Shown: one piece after another, positions 41,677-50,977 of the stretch
How positions within the stretch are numbered: position 1 is the first letter of the stretch
Layout: every line of letters starts with the position of its first letter
Origin: Allobosea sp.
GTDB lineage: Bacteria; Pseudomonadota; Alphaproteobacteria; Rhizobiales; Kaistiaceae
Assembly: GCA_017307955.1 (NCBI GenBank)
Contig: JAFKFV010000007.1
Coordinates: 372,001-436,000 of the forward strand
Length of the DNA stretch: 64,000 bases
Direction: 5' to 3'
Translations under genes and position numbers: made by a program
Notes under the pieces: model-generated
Databases searched by the model: none
What the model saw: the letters and a program-made list of their open reading frames with translations, nothing else
Told to the model about the DNA's origin: nothing

Positions 41677-44091
41677 ATGCAATCGGCGATCGGAAACGCG
41701 GCAGGCGAACGGGCGAGCAATGGATCGTGGCGCTTCCAAAGCGTGAAACGAAGCTTGGCCCTGGTCGGGCTGCTGCTGGTTCTGCTTTTGGCCGGAGCCG
41801 GCTATGCCGAAGCCCAGCTGCCGGCGCTGCCGGGACAGTCCACCGCGCCGGCCGCCGCCAAGGAGCCCGCGCCCGAGGCGGCGGTCCGGGACGTCAGCGA
41901 GGCCCTGGCGCGCGTGCTCGCGGATCCCGCCGCGCGCGATCTCTTCCTCGAGCAGTTGCGGCGCGCGGACGCTCCTGCCGGCACCGCGACCGAGCCGGCC
42001 GCCGACGCTGCCCCGGCATCGCTCTTTCCGCCGGGCCTGACGGCGGATGTCGACGCGCTGACGGCGTCCGTCGTCGGCAGCGTGACCGACATCGTCCAGC
42101 GCACTTGGTCGGGCCTCCTCAATCTGCGCGCGTTCTTCGATGGCAGCATCGCCGTCGACTGGTCGGAGCTTCTCGCCCGGAGCGAAGCGGCGGGAGCGAT
42201 GATCCTCGCCGCGATCATCGTCACCACGCTGCTGCGGGCGCTGGCGCAGCTTCCCTTGGGCAAGCTTGACCGGCGCGCAGCAGGCCGACCCCGCTGGCAG
42301 CGCTTCCTGCTCGGCGCGGCCGCCGCGCTCATCGACTTCGTCCCCTCGATCGTCGGCTTCCTCGCCATGATCGGCGTCGGCGCCTGGGTCAGCGAGACCG
42401 GCCGGCTCGGATTCGTCGAGGCGCAGCTCCTGGCCGCCTATGCGGCAGCCGAGGCGGCACGCCAGGTCGTCCGCATCCTCTTCCGCCCCCAACACGCCAA
42501 TCTTCGGCTTGTCGACTGCCCTGACAGCTTCGCCGGGTACTGGTCGACGCGGATCGGAGCACTGGTCAGCTTCGTCAGCTACGGGCTGGTCTTTGTCGGT
42601 CCCGCCGTCAGCCACCTCGTCGGCTTCCGTCTCGGGATCGGTCTCAGGATGGCAATCGTCGTCGCGGCGACGGTCACGGCGATCATCCTGATCCTGCGAA
42701 ACCAGCATTCGGTGCGCCGCCAGCTGGTGGAAGCCTCGAACACCGCCGAGAGCCCTGCAATAGCGCGCATGCTCGTGCGCCTGTCCGGCATCTGGCACAT
42801 CCTTCTGATCGCCTATCTGCTGACGGGATTCGTCGTCTGGTCGACCCGCCCCGCCGACGCCCTTCTCTTCATGCTGTCGGCAACGCTGTGGAGCATCGTG
42901 GCCCTCGCTGTCGGAGCCTTGGTACTCCGTTTCACGCGGCGTGCGGATGGCGGCCGGGTCCATCTGCCGGACTCGCTGAAGGCGAGCCTCCCGATGCTCG
43001 AACGGCGGGTGAATCTCTTCGTGCCGACCATGACCGCCGCGATCAGGATCGTGGCGATCTGCATTGTGTTCCTCGCCATCCTCGATGCCTGGACCCTGAT
43101 CGACATCTCGGGCTGGCTGAGAGACGTCGACAATGCCAGCTTGATCCGGCGCATCGCCGCCGCGGCCGTCGTGCTGCTGCTGATGATCGCTGGCTGGCTC
43201 GCCGCGACGTCATGGATCGAATATCAGCTCAATCCGAGCCGCGGCCGCGCCATGCGTGCGAGAACGCGGACGCTGTTCTCGCTGCTCAGCAATGCGATCA
43301 CGGTCGTCTTCGCAGCGATCGGGCTCATGCTGGTGCTGTCGGAACTCGGGGTCAACATCGCGCCGCTCATCGCGGGCGCGGGCGTCGTGGGCCTTGCGGT
43401 CGGCTTCGGTGCGCAGAAGCTCGTCCAGGACATCATCACCGGTGCCTTCATCCAGCTCGAGAACGCCATGAACGAGGGCGAAGTGGTGACGGCTGGCGGC
43501 ATCTCGGGCGTGGTCGAGCGGCTGACGATCCGTTCCGTCGGCCTGCGCGACCTCTCGGGCGTCTACCACGTCATCCCGTTCTCCTCCGTCGACAGCGTTT
43601 CAAACTTCATGCGCGGCTTCGCCTTCCATGTGGAGGAACTCAGCGTCGCCTATCGCGAGGACATCAGCGAAGTGAAGCAGGTGATGTTCGACGCGTTCGA
43701 CCGCCTGAAAGAAACGCCGCATGCCGCCCATATCCTCGAGCCGCTCGACATGCAGGGCGTCATCGGGCTCGGTGACAACGGCGTCACCATCCGTGTCCGG
43801 ATCAAGACCAGCGCCGGCCAGCAATGGGCCGTCGGGCGCGCCTATACCGAGGCGCTCAAGACGGCGCTCGACGAGCGCGGCATCGACATCCCCTTCCCGC
43901 AGCGCACCCTCTGGTTCGGCCAGCCGAAGAGCGGCGAGGCACCGCCGTTGACCTTTACCGGGCGAGTTCGCCCGGCTCCCGGCGCGGCGCCCCGTCGCGA
44001 GGAGCATGGCGGAGAGGATCAGGTCGCCGCCGTGCGGACGCCGGCCGAGACGCTGGACGTCCCTCGGAGCCCCGAGCACGAGCACGGGTGA
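41677..44091 (+). CDS. Large MscS-type mechanosensitive channel
   Basis: 804 residues. A signal peptide or anchor (about 22-46), a periplasmic Ala/Pro-rich domain to about 150, then about 9-11 transmembrane helices; the last three form the MscS core. The pore helix reads GLAVGFGAQKLVQDIITGAFIQLENAMNEG at about 565-595, followed by the beta domain GVVERLTIRSVGLRDLSGVYHVIPFSSVDSVSNFMRG and a C-terminal alpha/beta domain. Comparable in size to MscK-like channels. Opens under membrane tension to relieve osmotic shock. The tail after residue 750 is low complexity. Start chosen at ATG 41677 with a purine-rich site. Confidence 0.93.
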   Translation: MQSAIGNAAGERASNGSWRFQSVKRSLALVGLLLVLLLAGAGYAEAQLPALPGQSTAPAAAKEPAPEAAVRDVSEALARVLADPAARDLFLEQLRRADAPAGTATEPAADAAPASLFPPGLTADVDALTASVVGSVTDIVQRTWSGLLNLRAFFDGSIAVDWSELLARSEAAGAMILAAIIVTTLLRALAQLPLGKLDRRAAGRPRWQRFLLGAAAALIDFVPSIVGFLAMIGVGAWVSETGRLGFVEAQLLAAYAAAEAARQVVRILFRPQHANLRLVDCPDSFAGYWSTRIGALVSFVSYGLVFVGPAVSHLVGFRLGIGLRMAIVVAATVTAIILILRNQHSVRRQLVEASNTAESPAIARMLVRLSGIWHILLIAYLLTGFVVWSTRPADALLFMLSATLWSIVALAVGALVLRFTRRADGGRVHLPDSLKASLPMLERRVNLFVPTMTAAIRIVAICIVFLAILDAWTLIDISGWLRDVDNASLIRRIAAAAVVLLLMIAGWLAATSWIEYQLNPSRGRAMRARTRTLFSLLSNAITVVFAAIGLMLVLSELGVNIAPLIAGAGVVGLAVGFGAQKLVQDIITGAFIQLENAMNEGEVVTAGGISGVVERLTIRSVGLRDLSGVYHVIPFSSVDSVSNFMRGFAFHVEELSVAYREDISEVKQVMFDAFDRLKETPHAAHILEPLDMQGVIGLGDNGVTIRVRIKTSAGQQWAVGRAYTEALKTALDERGIDIPFPQRTLWFGQPKSGEAPPLTFTGRVRPAPGAAPRREEHGGEDQVAAVRTPAETLDVPRSPEHEHG

Positions 44092-44128
44092 GCCCGGCGG
44101 ATCGGCGCGCGTTGCGAGGCAGGTTTCC

Positions 44129-44158
44129 TTGACCGCGCGCGCGTCGCGCGATTAGGGT
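44129..44158 (+). promoter_or_regulatory. Candidate sigma-70 promoter for glyQS
   Basis: TTGACC at 44129-44134 and TAGGGT at 44153-44158, separated by 18 bases. The -35 matches five of six, the -10 only TA...T. It lies 60 bases before the glyQ start and after the mscS stop. Confidence 0.4.
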
Positions 44159-44218
44159 GCCGCGCCATTTTGAGCGGCATCCCGCCGCGCCCCTTTCGAT
44201 ATCCGCGAAGGTACGCCC

Positions 44219-45175
44219 GTGTCCGAAGCGCACTCCCACGACCTGCCCCCGCATATGCGCCCCGAGAGGTCCTTCCAGGGTCTCATCCTGGCGCTTCAGC
44301 GCTTCTGGGCGGACAAGGGTTGCGTGATCCTGCAGCCCTATGACATGGAGGTCGGCGCCGGCACGTTTCATCCGGCGACGACCATGCGCGCGCTGGGGCC
44401 GAAGCCCTGGAATGCCGCCTATGTGCAGCCCTCGCGGCGGCCGAAGGACGGGCGCTATGGCGAGAACCCGAACCGCTTCCAGCACTACTACCAGTTCCAG
44501 GTCATCCTGAAGCCGAACCCGCCGAATCTGCAGGAACTCTATCTGGAATCGCTGGCGGCGATCGGCATCGACATGAGCCTGCACGACATCCGCTTCGTCG
44601 AGGACGACTGGGAGAGCCCGACGCTCGGCGCGTGGGGCCTCGGCTGGGAGTGCTGGTGCGACGGCATGGAAGTCTCGCAGTTCACCTATTTCCAGCAGGT
44701 GGCCGGCATCGAGTGCTTCCCCGTTTCGGGCGAACTGACCTACGGCCTCGAGCGCCTCGCAATGTATCTGCAGGGCGTCGACAACGGCTACGAGCTCAAT
44801 TTCAACGGCCGCGAGGGCGCCGAGAAGGTGACCTATGGCGATGTCTTCAAGCAGGCCGAGGAGGAATATTCCCGGCACAATTTCGAATATGCCGACACCG
44901 AGATGCTGAAGCGGCATTTCGAGGATGCCGAGCGCGAATGCCGGATGCTGCTGGAAGCCGGCAAGCCGGAGCCCGGCGCCAACGACCAGCGCCAGAAGAT
45001 GGTGCTGCCGGCCTATGACCAGTGCATCAAGGCGAGCCACCGCTTCAACCTGCTCGACGCGCGCGGCGTGATCTCGGTCCCCGAGCGGCAGAGCTACATC
45101 CTGCGCGTCCGCGAACTCGCCAAGGCCTGCGGCGCCGCCTGGCTCCAGACGGAAGCCGGAGGGAAGGAGGGCTAG
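44219..45175 (+). CDS. glyQ: Glycyl-tRNA synthetase alpha subunit
   Basis: 318 residues, a class II synthetase alpha subunit. [82 protein letters not shown] contains motif 2-like and glycine-binding elements unique to GlyQ. Pairs with GlyS in an alpha2beta2 enzyme. GTG start with GAAGG upstream. 71 bases separate it from glyS. Confidence 0.98.
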   Translation: MSEAHSHDLPPHMRPERSFQGLILALQRFWADKGCVILQPYDMEVGAGTFHPATTMRALGPKPWNAAYVQPSRRPKDGRYGENPNRFQHYYQFQVILKPNPPNLQELYLESLAAIGIDMSLHDIRFVEDDWESPTLGAWGLGWECWCDGMEVSQFTYFQQVAGIECFPVSGELTYGLERLAMYLQGVDNGYELNFNGREGAEKVTYGDVFKQAEEEYSRHNFEYADTEMLKRHFEDAERECRMLLEAGKPEPGANDQRQKMVLPAYDQCIKASHRFNLLDARGVISVPERQSYILRVRELAKACGAAWLQTEAGGKEG

Positions 45176-45246
45176 CCTCCGTCCTTCCATCCGCTGAACA
45201 CTTCTCTCGCCATCGCGCGCGATGGCGACAAGACCGGTAGCACCCG

Positions 45247-47343
45247 ATGCCCGAACTTCTGCTTGAGCTTTTCTCCGAGGAAATTCCGGCGCGCATGCAG
45301 CGCAAGGCGGCGGAGGATCTGCAGCGCCTCGTGACCGGCGCGCTCGTCGATGCCGGCCTTCACTATGAGGGCGCAAAGGCCTTCGCGACCCCGCGGCGGC
45401 TGGCACTCACGGTGACCGGCGTGCCGGCGCGCTCGGCGGCGACGCGCGAAGAACGCAAGGGCCCGAAGGTCGGCGCGCCGGATGCGGCGATCCAGGGCTT
45501 CCTGCGCTCGGCCGGACTTGCCTCGATCGAGGAAGCGCATGTTCATGCCGACCCGAAGAAGGGCGATTTCTACGTCGCCGTGATCGAGAAGGCCGGACGC
45601 GAGACGACCGAGATCCTCGCCGAGGCGATCCCCGCCATCATCCGCTCGTTCCCCTGGCCGAAATCGATGCATTGGGGCACCGGGCGCCTGCAATGGGTGC
45701 GCCCGCTGCAATCGATCCTCTGCACCTTCGGGCCGGAGACCGAGGATCCCGAGATCGTGCGCTTCGAGGTCGACGGCATTCGTTCCGGCAATGTGACGCG
45801 TGGCCACCGTTTCATGGCGCCGGCGCCCTTCGAGGTGCGCCGCTTCGACGACTATGTCGAGAAGCTGGAAAAGGCCAAAGTCGTGCTCGACGCCGACCGC
45901 CGCCGCGACATCATCCTGCACGACGCCCGCGAACGCGCCTTTGCGCTGGGACTGGAACTGGTGGAGGACGCCGGGCTGCTCGATGAAGTCGCGGGCCTCG
46001 TCGAATGGCCGGTGGTGCTGACGGGAACCTTCGAGGAAGAATTCCTCGCCATCCCGCCGGAGGTGATCCGCGCCACCATTCGTGCCAACCAGAAATGCTT
46101 CGTCCTGCGGCAGCCGGGCAGCACGGCGCTCGCCAACCGCTTCATCCTCGTCTCGAACATCGAGGCGCGTGACGGTGGCGTCGCGATCGCCGCCGGCAAT
46201 GGCCGCGTCATCCGCGCGCGCCTCTCGGACGCGAAGTTCTTCTACGACACCGATCGCAGGGCGACGCTGGAAAGCCGGCTGCCGAAATTCGACGCCATCG
46301 TCTTCCACGAGAAGCTCGGCACGCAGCGCGAGCGCATCGACCGGATCGTCGCGCTGGCGTCCGAAATCGCACCGCTGGTCGGCGCCGATGTCGCCAAGGC
46401 GCGTGAAGCGGCGGAGCTTGCCAAGCTCGACCTCGTCACCGAGATGGTCGGCGAATTCCCCGAGCTTCAGGGCCTGATGGGCCGCTATTACGCGACCGCC
46501 GAGGGCAAGGACCCGTCGGTCGCGGCGGCGATCGAGGATCATTACAAGCCGCAGGGCCCCTCCGACCGCGTCCCGACCGATCCGGTCGCCATCGCCGTCG
46601 CCCTCGCCGACAAGCTCGATACGCTCGCGGGCTTCTGGGCGATCGACGAGAAGCCGACAGGCTCGAAGGACCCCTACGCGCTCCGCCGCGCCGCGCTCGG
46701 CGTGATCCGGATCGTGCTGGAGAGCGGGTTGCGGCTTCGGTTGCGCGCCCTGATATCGAGCGGCGGGCGGGTGCTCGGGCGGAATGACGGCGCTTCCGGA
46801 GACATCGCGGCCGATCTCGTCTCCTTCTTCCACGAACGCCTCAAGGTCCAGCTTCGCGACTCGGGCGCCCGGCACGACCTCGTGGACGCGGTCCTCGCCG
46901 CCGGGATGGCCGGAGCGGCGCAGGACGACCTCGTCGACATCGTCCGCCGCGTCGAGGCGCTCGGCGCGTTCCTCGCCACCGAGGACGGGGCGAACCTGCT
47001 CGCGGGCTATCGCCGCGCCGCGAATATCCTGAAGGCCGAGGAGAAGGGCGGCGAGCGCTTCGACGGCGCCATCGACCCGGCGCTCTTCGTCGCGCCCGAG
47101 GAGAATGCGCTGGCGGCGGCGCTTGAGCGGGCGCTGGCCGGGGCCGAGAGCGCGGTAGAACGCGAGGACTATGCCGTCGCCATGACGGCGCTCGCGGCGC
47201 TACGGGCGCCGGTTGATGCGTTCTTCGACAAGGTTCTGGTCAATGCCGACGATCCGGCGGTGCGCGCCAACCGCCTGCGCATGCTCGCCGCCTTCCGCCA
47301 GGCGACGCAGGCCGTCGCGGACTTCTCAAAGGTCGGCGGCTGA
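45247..47343 (+). CDS. glyS: Glycyl-tRNA synthetase beta subunit
   Basis: 698 residues, the tRNA-binding beta subunit. [26 protein letters not shown] is the invariant GlyS start, FPKSMHW-like [22 protein letters not shown] and [36 protein letters not shown] follow, plus an HD-like region and a DALR-type anticodon segment at the end. Length standard. Together with glyQ it forms the operon; no terminator is evident after it. Confidence 0.98.
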   Translation: MPELLLELFSEEIPARMQRKAAEDLQRLVTGALVDAGLHYEGAKAFATPRRLALTVTGVPARSAATREERKGPKVGAPDAAIQGFLRSAGLASIEEAHVHADPKKGDFYVAVIEKAGRETTEILAEAIPAIIRSFPWPKSMHWGTGRLQWVRPLQSILCTFGPETEDPEIVRFEVDGIRSGNVTRGHRFMAPAPFEVRRFDDYVEKLEKAKVVLDADRRRDIILHDARERAFALGLELVEDAGLLDEVAGLVEWPVVLTGTFEEEFLAIPPEVIRATIRANQKCFVLRQPGSTALANRFILVSNIEARDGGVAIAAGNGRVIRARLSDAKFFYDTDRRATLESRLPKFDAIVFHEKLGTQRERIDRIVALASEIAPLVGADVAKAREAAELAKLDLVTEMVGEFPELQGLMGRYYATAEGKDPSVAAAIEDHYKPQGPSDRVPTDPVAIAVALADKLDTLAGFWAIDEKPTGSKDPYALRRAALGVIRIVLESGLRLRLRALISSGGRVLGRNDGASGDIAADLVSFFHERLKVQLRDSGARHDLVDAVLAAGMAGAAQDDLVDIVRRVEALGAFLATEDGANLLAGYRRAANILKAEEKGGERFDGAIDPALFVAPEENALAAALERALAGAESAVEREDYAVAMTALAALRAPVDAFFDKVLVNADDPAVRANRLRMLAAFRQATQAVADFSKVGG

Positions 47344-47446
47344 GTGCAACGACAGGCAGCGAGTCTCGATCAACGAGGCTCGCTCGATATCGCGTCCGGT
47401 GCGTGATGCCCGGACCTTCCCCCGGCATCAACGAATGGCTTGATGA

Positions 47447-47629
47447 TCAGTCGCGGCGCGCGGGGCGGTAGATGCCCGTGACGGGATCCTGCACCAGCGT
47501 TGGGATGGCACGGCCGGACCGGTCGGTGTTCCGCACGCGGATGGGGGCCTCGGCGCGCTGGCGAGCGAGCGCGCGTGCCGCAACGACGCAGAGGGCGCCG
47601 ATCAGAGCGATGAAGACGAGTTGCGGCAT
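47447..47629 (-). CDS. Small membrane protein with DPVTGIYRP tail
   Basis: 60 residues. One N-terminal helix (QLVFIALIGALCVVAARALA, about 3-22), then a short basic stretch and TLVQDPVTGIYRPARRD at the C-terminus. I recall this DPVTGxYRP ending as recurrent in small rhizobial proteins downstream of sppA, but cannot verify it. ATG preceded by GGAAAGG. Function unknown; downstream of sppA on the same strand. Confidence 0.7.
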   Translation of the reverse strand: MPQLVFIALIGALCVVAARALARQRAEAPIRVRNTDRSGRAIPTLVQDPVTGIYRPARRD

Positions 47630-47721
47630 GTGACCTTTCCTTCACGGACCGGCTCAGGCGGTGGAGCACCGCGAAAGCCCAGCATGACTCTTTCCGCAGC
47701 GCACCGCAACCGGCGCGCCAA

Positions 47722-48600
47722 TCAAAGCCCGAAGCGGTTCCAGAGCGCCCGCTCCTCGACCGCGCCAAGCGCCTCCCCGGCAAGCTCGGCCATGAATGCG
47801 CCCGAAACGGGGCGCGCCGCGCCGGCGCCGCGGCCGCCGCCGAAGCGGCCGAGCCATCCGCGCTTGCCCTCGATCGGCTGCAGGCGCACATCCTCGCCGA
47901 AACGGCCGCGGAGATAGGCTCTGAGTTCCCCAACCTCGTCGACGAGTCCAAGTTCCACGCCGCGGGCGCCGGACCAGAAGGCGCCTGAAAAGAGCGTCGG
48001 ATCATCGGCAAGCTTCGCGCCGCGCCGGCTCTGCACCAGGGCGATGAACATGTCGTGCACGTCGCGCTGCAGCGACTTGAGATGCGCGACGTCGCTGTCG
48101 CGCTCGGGCTGGAACGGGTCGAGCATCGCCTTGTTCTCGCCGGCGGTGTGCACGCGCCGCTCGATGCCGAGCTTCTCGATCAGCCCGGTGAAGCCGAAGC
48201 CGGCCGAAACGACGCCGATCGAGCCGACGACGGAACTCGGATCGACGAGGATGTGATCGCCGGCGAGCGCGATCATGTAGCCGCCCGACGCGGCAACGTC
48301 CTCGACCGCAATGATGACCTCCTGGCCATTCTCCTCGGCGAGCGCGCGGATGCGCTTGTAAACGAGATGCGACTGCACCGGCGCGCCGCCCGGCGAATTC
48401 ACCACGATGGCCACCGCCGGCGCCTTCTTCATCGCGAAGGCACGCTTGAGCTGCGGCGCGACGGAAGCGAGCGAGATGCCCTGCCGCAGCGGCGAGACCT
48501 GCCCGATGACGCCCGAAAGGCGGACCACCGGCACGACGACCTCTTCCTTGCGGAAGCGGGCCGGCAGCAGGCGGCGGAGGGAATCGGGCAGGAACGACAC
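47722..48600 (-). CDS. S49 family serine peptidase (SppA/SohB-like)
   Basis: 292 residues. Catalytic Ser in DVAASGGYMIALAGDHILVDPSSVVGSIGVV and Lys in LSPLRQGISLASVAP... to KLGIERRVHTAGENKAMLDPF, the Ser-Lys dyad region of signal peptide peptidase A; the SPGGAPVQSHLVYKRI motif also fits. Short single-domain form like SohB, with a weak N-terminal anchor (residues 1-25), so probably cytoplasmic-membrane-facing. Degrades cleaved signal peptides or misfolded membrane proteins in the family. Lies 30 bases after the methyltransferase gene. Confidence 0.92.
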   Translation of the reverse strand: MSFLPDSLRRLLPARFRKEEVVVPVVRLSGVIGQVSPLRQGISLASVAPQLKRAFAMKKAPAVAIVVNSPGGAPVQSHLVYKRIRALAEENGQEVIIAVEDVAASGGYMIALAGDHILVDPSSVVGSIGVVSAGFGFTGLIEKLGIERRVHTAGENKAMLDPFQPERDSDVAHLKSLQRDVHDMFIALVQSRRGAKLADDPTLFSGAFWSGARGVELGLVDEVGELRAYLRGRFGEDVRLQPIEGKRGWLGRFGGGRGAGAARPVSGAFMAELAGEALGAVEERALWNRFGL

Positions 48601-48630
48601 GGCTGGACCTCGTCGGATGGAAGGGAGCGC

Positions 48631-49431
48631 TCAGGGATCGAAGCCGAGCCTTCGCCATGACATATGGACATCGGCGAGCGAAGCGCCATCCCCGAGCAAT
48701 GCGCGCGCTGCCGGCGAGAAGGCATTCCCCTCCCCTTCGTGCAGCACGAAGCCCGGCAGCAGCGTGACCGGCGCCCGGCTTCCCTTGACGCCGCGCGCCA
48801 GCACGCGGATCGCGGCCTCGTCGGCCCTCGCATGGACGGGCAGGATGGCGACGCCGCCGAATCGCCGCGCCACGGAGGCGAGGAGATCGCCGAGCCGCGC
48901 CGCCGGCAGGATCACCGCCAGCGAGCCGCCACCCGCGAGGAGCGCCGCCGCCGCGCGAAACCAGCCATCGAGGCCGCCCGCATCGAGGACATGCGCCCTG
49001 GCCCGCGCGCTGTCGGGCGAAGCGCGCACGCTGCCCTCGTCATGGAAGGGCGGATTCATCAACACGCCGTCGAAGCGATCCGCGCCGAGCCCGGCAGCCT
49101 CGCGCTTTGCGGCATCGAGAATGTCGACTTCCGCGAAGGAGAGCCGGCCGGCAAAGCCGATATTTTCCGGAAGCGCCGCCGCCTCGCGCGCGAGCGCGAC
49201 GAGGTCCGGCTCGCGCTCGGCCAGCGTGACGCGCGTGGCCTCGGCGCGCGCGGCGAGGCAGAAACCGGCGACGCCCGCGCCGGCGCCAAGATCGACGACC
49301 GCTCCCACTGTCCGCTGCCCGAAGGCCGCCGCCAGCAGCACGGCGTCGAGACCGGAACGATGATGCCCCGCGCGCGGCTGCAGCGCCGTGACCCGCCCGC
49401 CGAGAAAGGCGTCGCGGCTCGCCTCCGTCAT
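48631..49431 (-). CDS. tRNA1(Val) A37 N6-methyltransferase-like protein
   Basis: 266 residues. SAM-binding motif I AVVDLGAGAGVAGFCLAARA and the N6-adenine catalytic motif FDGVLMNPPFHDEG (Asn-Pro-Pro-Phe), as in TrmN6/YfiC and class I methyltransferases. The opening DAFLGGRVTALQPRAGHHRSGLDAVLLAAA is typical of the small methyltransferase group. tRNA methylation is inferred from the family. Overlapped by four bases by the DUF2007 gene and followed by sppA. Confidence 0.9.
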   Translation of the reverse strand: MTEASRDAFLGGRVTALQPRAGHHRSGLDAVLLAAAFGQRTVGAVVDLGAGAGVAGFCLAARAEATRVTLAEREPDLVALAREAAALPENIGFAGRLSFAEVDILDAAKREAAGLGADRFDGVLMNPPFHDEGSVRASPDSARARAHVLDAGGLDGWFRAAAALLAGGGSLAVILPAARLGDLLASVARRFGGVAILPVHARADEAAIRVLARGVKGSRAPVTLLPGFVLHEGEGNAFSPAARALLGDGASLADVHMSWRRLGFDP

Positions 49432-49667
49432 CCGCGATCGCGGCCCTTCGGCCTCAGTTCATCGCCGATGCCGGCATCGGTCATCAGCCTGCGCGCTTCA
49501 TCGAACGAGTCGGCATCGACAAGGATGCGGCGCGGCAGCACGCCGAGCGATCCTTCGATGACGCTCATGTTCTGGTCGGCGAGGAGATAGACGATGCCAG
49601 CCTCCTTCAGCAGCGATTCCGCGAAGGAGATGAGGACCATGTCATTGGTCCGGATCAGTTCTTCCAT
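49428..49667 (-). CDS. DUF2007 domain protein
   Basis: 79 residues. MEELIRTNDMVLISFAESLLKEAGIVYLLADQNMSVIEGSLGVLPRRILVDADSFDEARRLM is the full DUF2007 (putative signal-transducing, PII-like) sequence, with a Met-Ser-x-Ile-Glu-Gly loop. Function unknown. The stop overlaps the start of the methyltransferase gene by four bases, so they are translationally coupled. Start at 49667; upstream codons are Arg-rich and unlike the family. Divergent from the polyprenyl synthase gene. Confidence 0.9.
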   Translation of the reverse strand: MEELIRTNDMVLISFAESLLKEAGIVYLLADQNMSVIEGSLGVLPRRILVDADSFDEARRLMTDAGIGDELRPKGRDRG

Positions 49668-49861
49668 GATGCTCCGGCGCCGTCGCGACGCGTCCGCGAG
49701 CCCTGATCGCTCCGGTTCCGTCCGTCTTCCAAGCCTAGGATGGCACCCGCCCACTGGCAACCTCGCCACCCCCGGCGACGGGCCTGAGCCATCCTGTCAC
49801 TTGTTCGACGCGACCCTCGACCCTATTGTCGCCGCAAGAACGCTAATCCGGGAGCGAGCCT

Positions 49862-50881
49862 GTGGGTCTGGTCATTCCGCTCGAGGACAACAAGAAGAAG
49901 GCCTCGGCCAGCATCGAGCCCCTGCTCGACCTCGTCGCAGCCGACATGCAGCGCGTCAACGAGCTCATCCTCTCGAAGGCCGGCTCCGACGTCGCGATGA
50001 TTCCCGAAGTCGCCAACCACCTGATCTCGTCGGGCGGCAAGCGGCTGCGACCGATGCTGACTCTCGCCGCCGCGCGGCTGTGCGGCTATCGCGGCGACGG
50101 CCATGTGAAGCTCGCGGCGAGCGTCGAGTTCATGCATACGGCGACGCTGCTGCATGACGACGTCGTCGACGAAAGCGACATGCGCCGTGGCAAGCTCGCG
50201 GCGCGCATGCTCTGGGGCAACCAGGCGAGCGTGCTGGTCGGCGATTTCCTGCTCGGCCAGGCCTTCCGCATGATGGTCGATGTCGGCTCGCTCGACGCGC
50301 TCGACGTGCTCTCGACCGCGGCGACGGTGATCGCCGAGGGCGAGGTGATGCAGCTTTCCGTCGCCAAGAACATGGCGACCACCGAGGACGAGTATCTCGC
50401 GGTGATCCGGGCCAAGACGGCGGCGCTGTTCTCGGCGGCGGCCGAGGTCGGGCCGATCATAGCCGGCGGCGACCGCGGCGGCCGGGCGGCGTTCCGCTCC
50501 TACGGCACCAATCTCGGCCTCGCCTTCCAGCTCATCGACGATGCGCTCGATTACGGCGGCTCCTCGGCCGATCTCGGCAAGCAGGTCGGCGACGATTTCC
50601 GCGAGGGCAAGATCACGCTTCCCGTGGTGCTCGCCTTCCGCCGCGGCTCCGAGGCCGAGCGCGGCTTCTGGCGCCGCGTTCTCGAGAAGGGCGAAATCGC
50701 GGATGGCGACCTCGACCGCGCCATCGCCCTGCTGCGCAGCCATCATGCGATCGAGGACACGGTCGAGCGCGCCCGCCACTACGGCTCGGTCGCGCGGGAT
50801 GCGCTCGGCGCCTTCCCCGACAGCCCGCATCGCAGCGCCCTCGTCGAAGTCATCGACTTCTGCATCGAGCGCGCCCACTAA
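49862..50881 (+). CDS. Polyprenyl diphosphate synthase (probable octa/decaprenyl)
   Basis: 339 residues. First Asp-rich motif LLHDDVVDESDMRRGK, second AFQLIDDALDYGG, and GKRLRPMLTLAAARL before them: a trans-prenyl chain elongation enzyme. Bulky residues around the FARM and overall length fit the long-chain type making the ubiquinone side chain (IspB-like; DdsA in rhizobia). The chain length cannot be read from sequence alone. GTG start with GGGAGCGAG upstream. Divergent from the DUF2007 gene. Confidence 0.95.
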   Translation: MGLVIPLEDNKKKASASIEPLLDLVAADMQRVNELILSKAGSDVAMIPEVANHLISSGGKRLRPMLTLAAARLCGYRGDGHVKLAASVEFMHTATLLHDDVVDESDMRRGKLAARMLWGNQASVLVGDFLLGQAFRMMVDVGSLDALDVLSTAATVIAEGEVMQLSVAKNMATTEDEYLAVIRAKTAALFSAAAEVGPIIAGGDRGGRAAFRSYGTNLGLAFQLIDDALDYGGSSADLGKQVGDDFREGKITLPVVLAFRRGSEAERGFWRRVLEKGEIADGDLDRAIALLRSHHAIEDTVERARHYGSVARDALGAFPDSPHRSALVEVIDFCIERAH

Positions 50882-50977
50882 CGCCGGTCGCCCTTGCTTG
50901 CCGCATGGCCGCAAAACAGCCATGCTTGCGGCAGAAGCTCGACCGTATCGGTCTCGTCTGAACCCACGGTGCACTGC

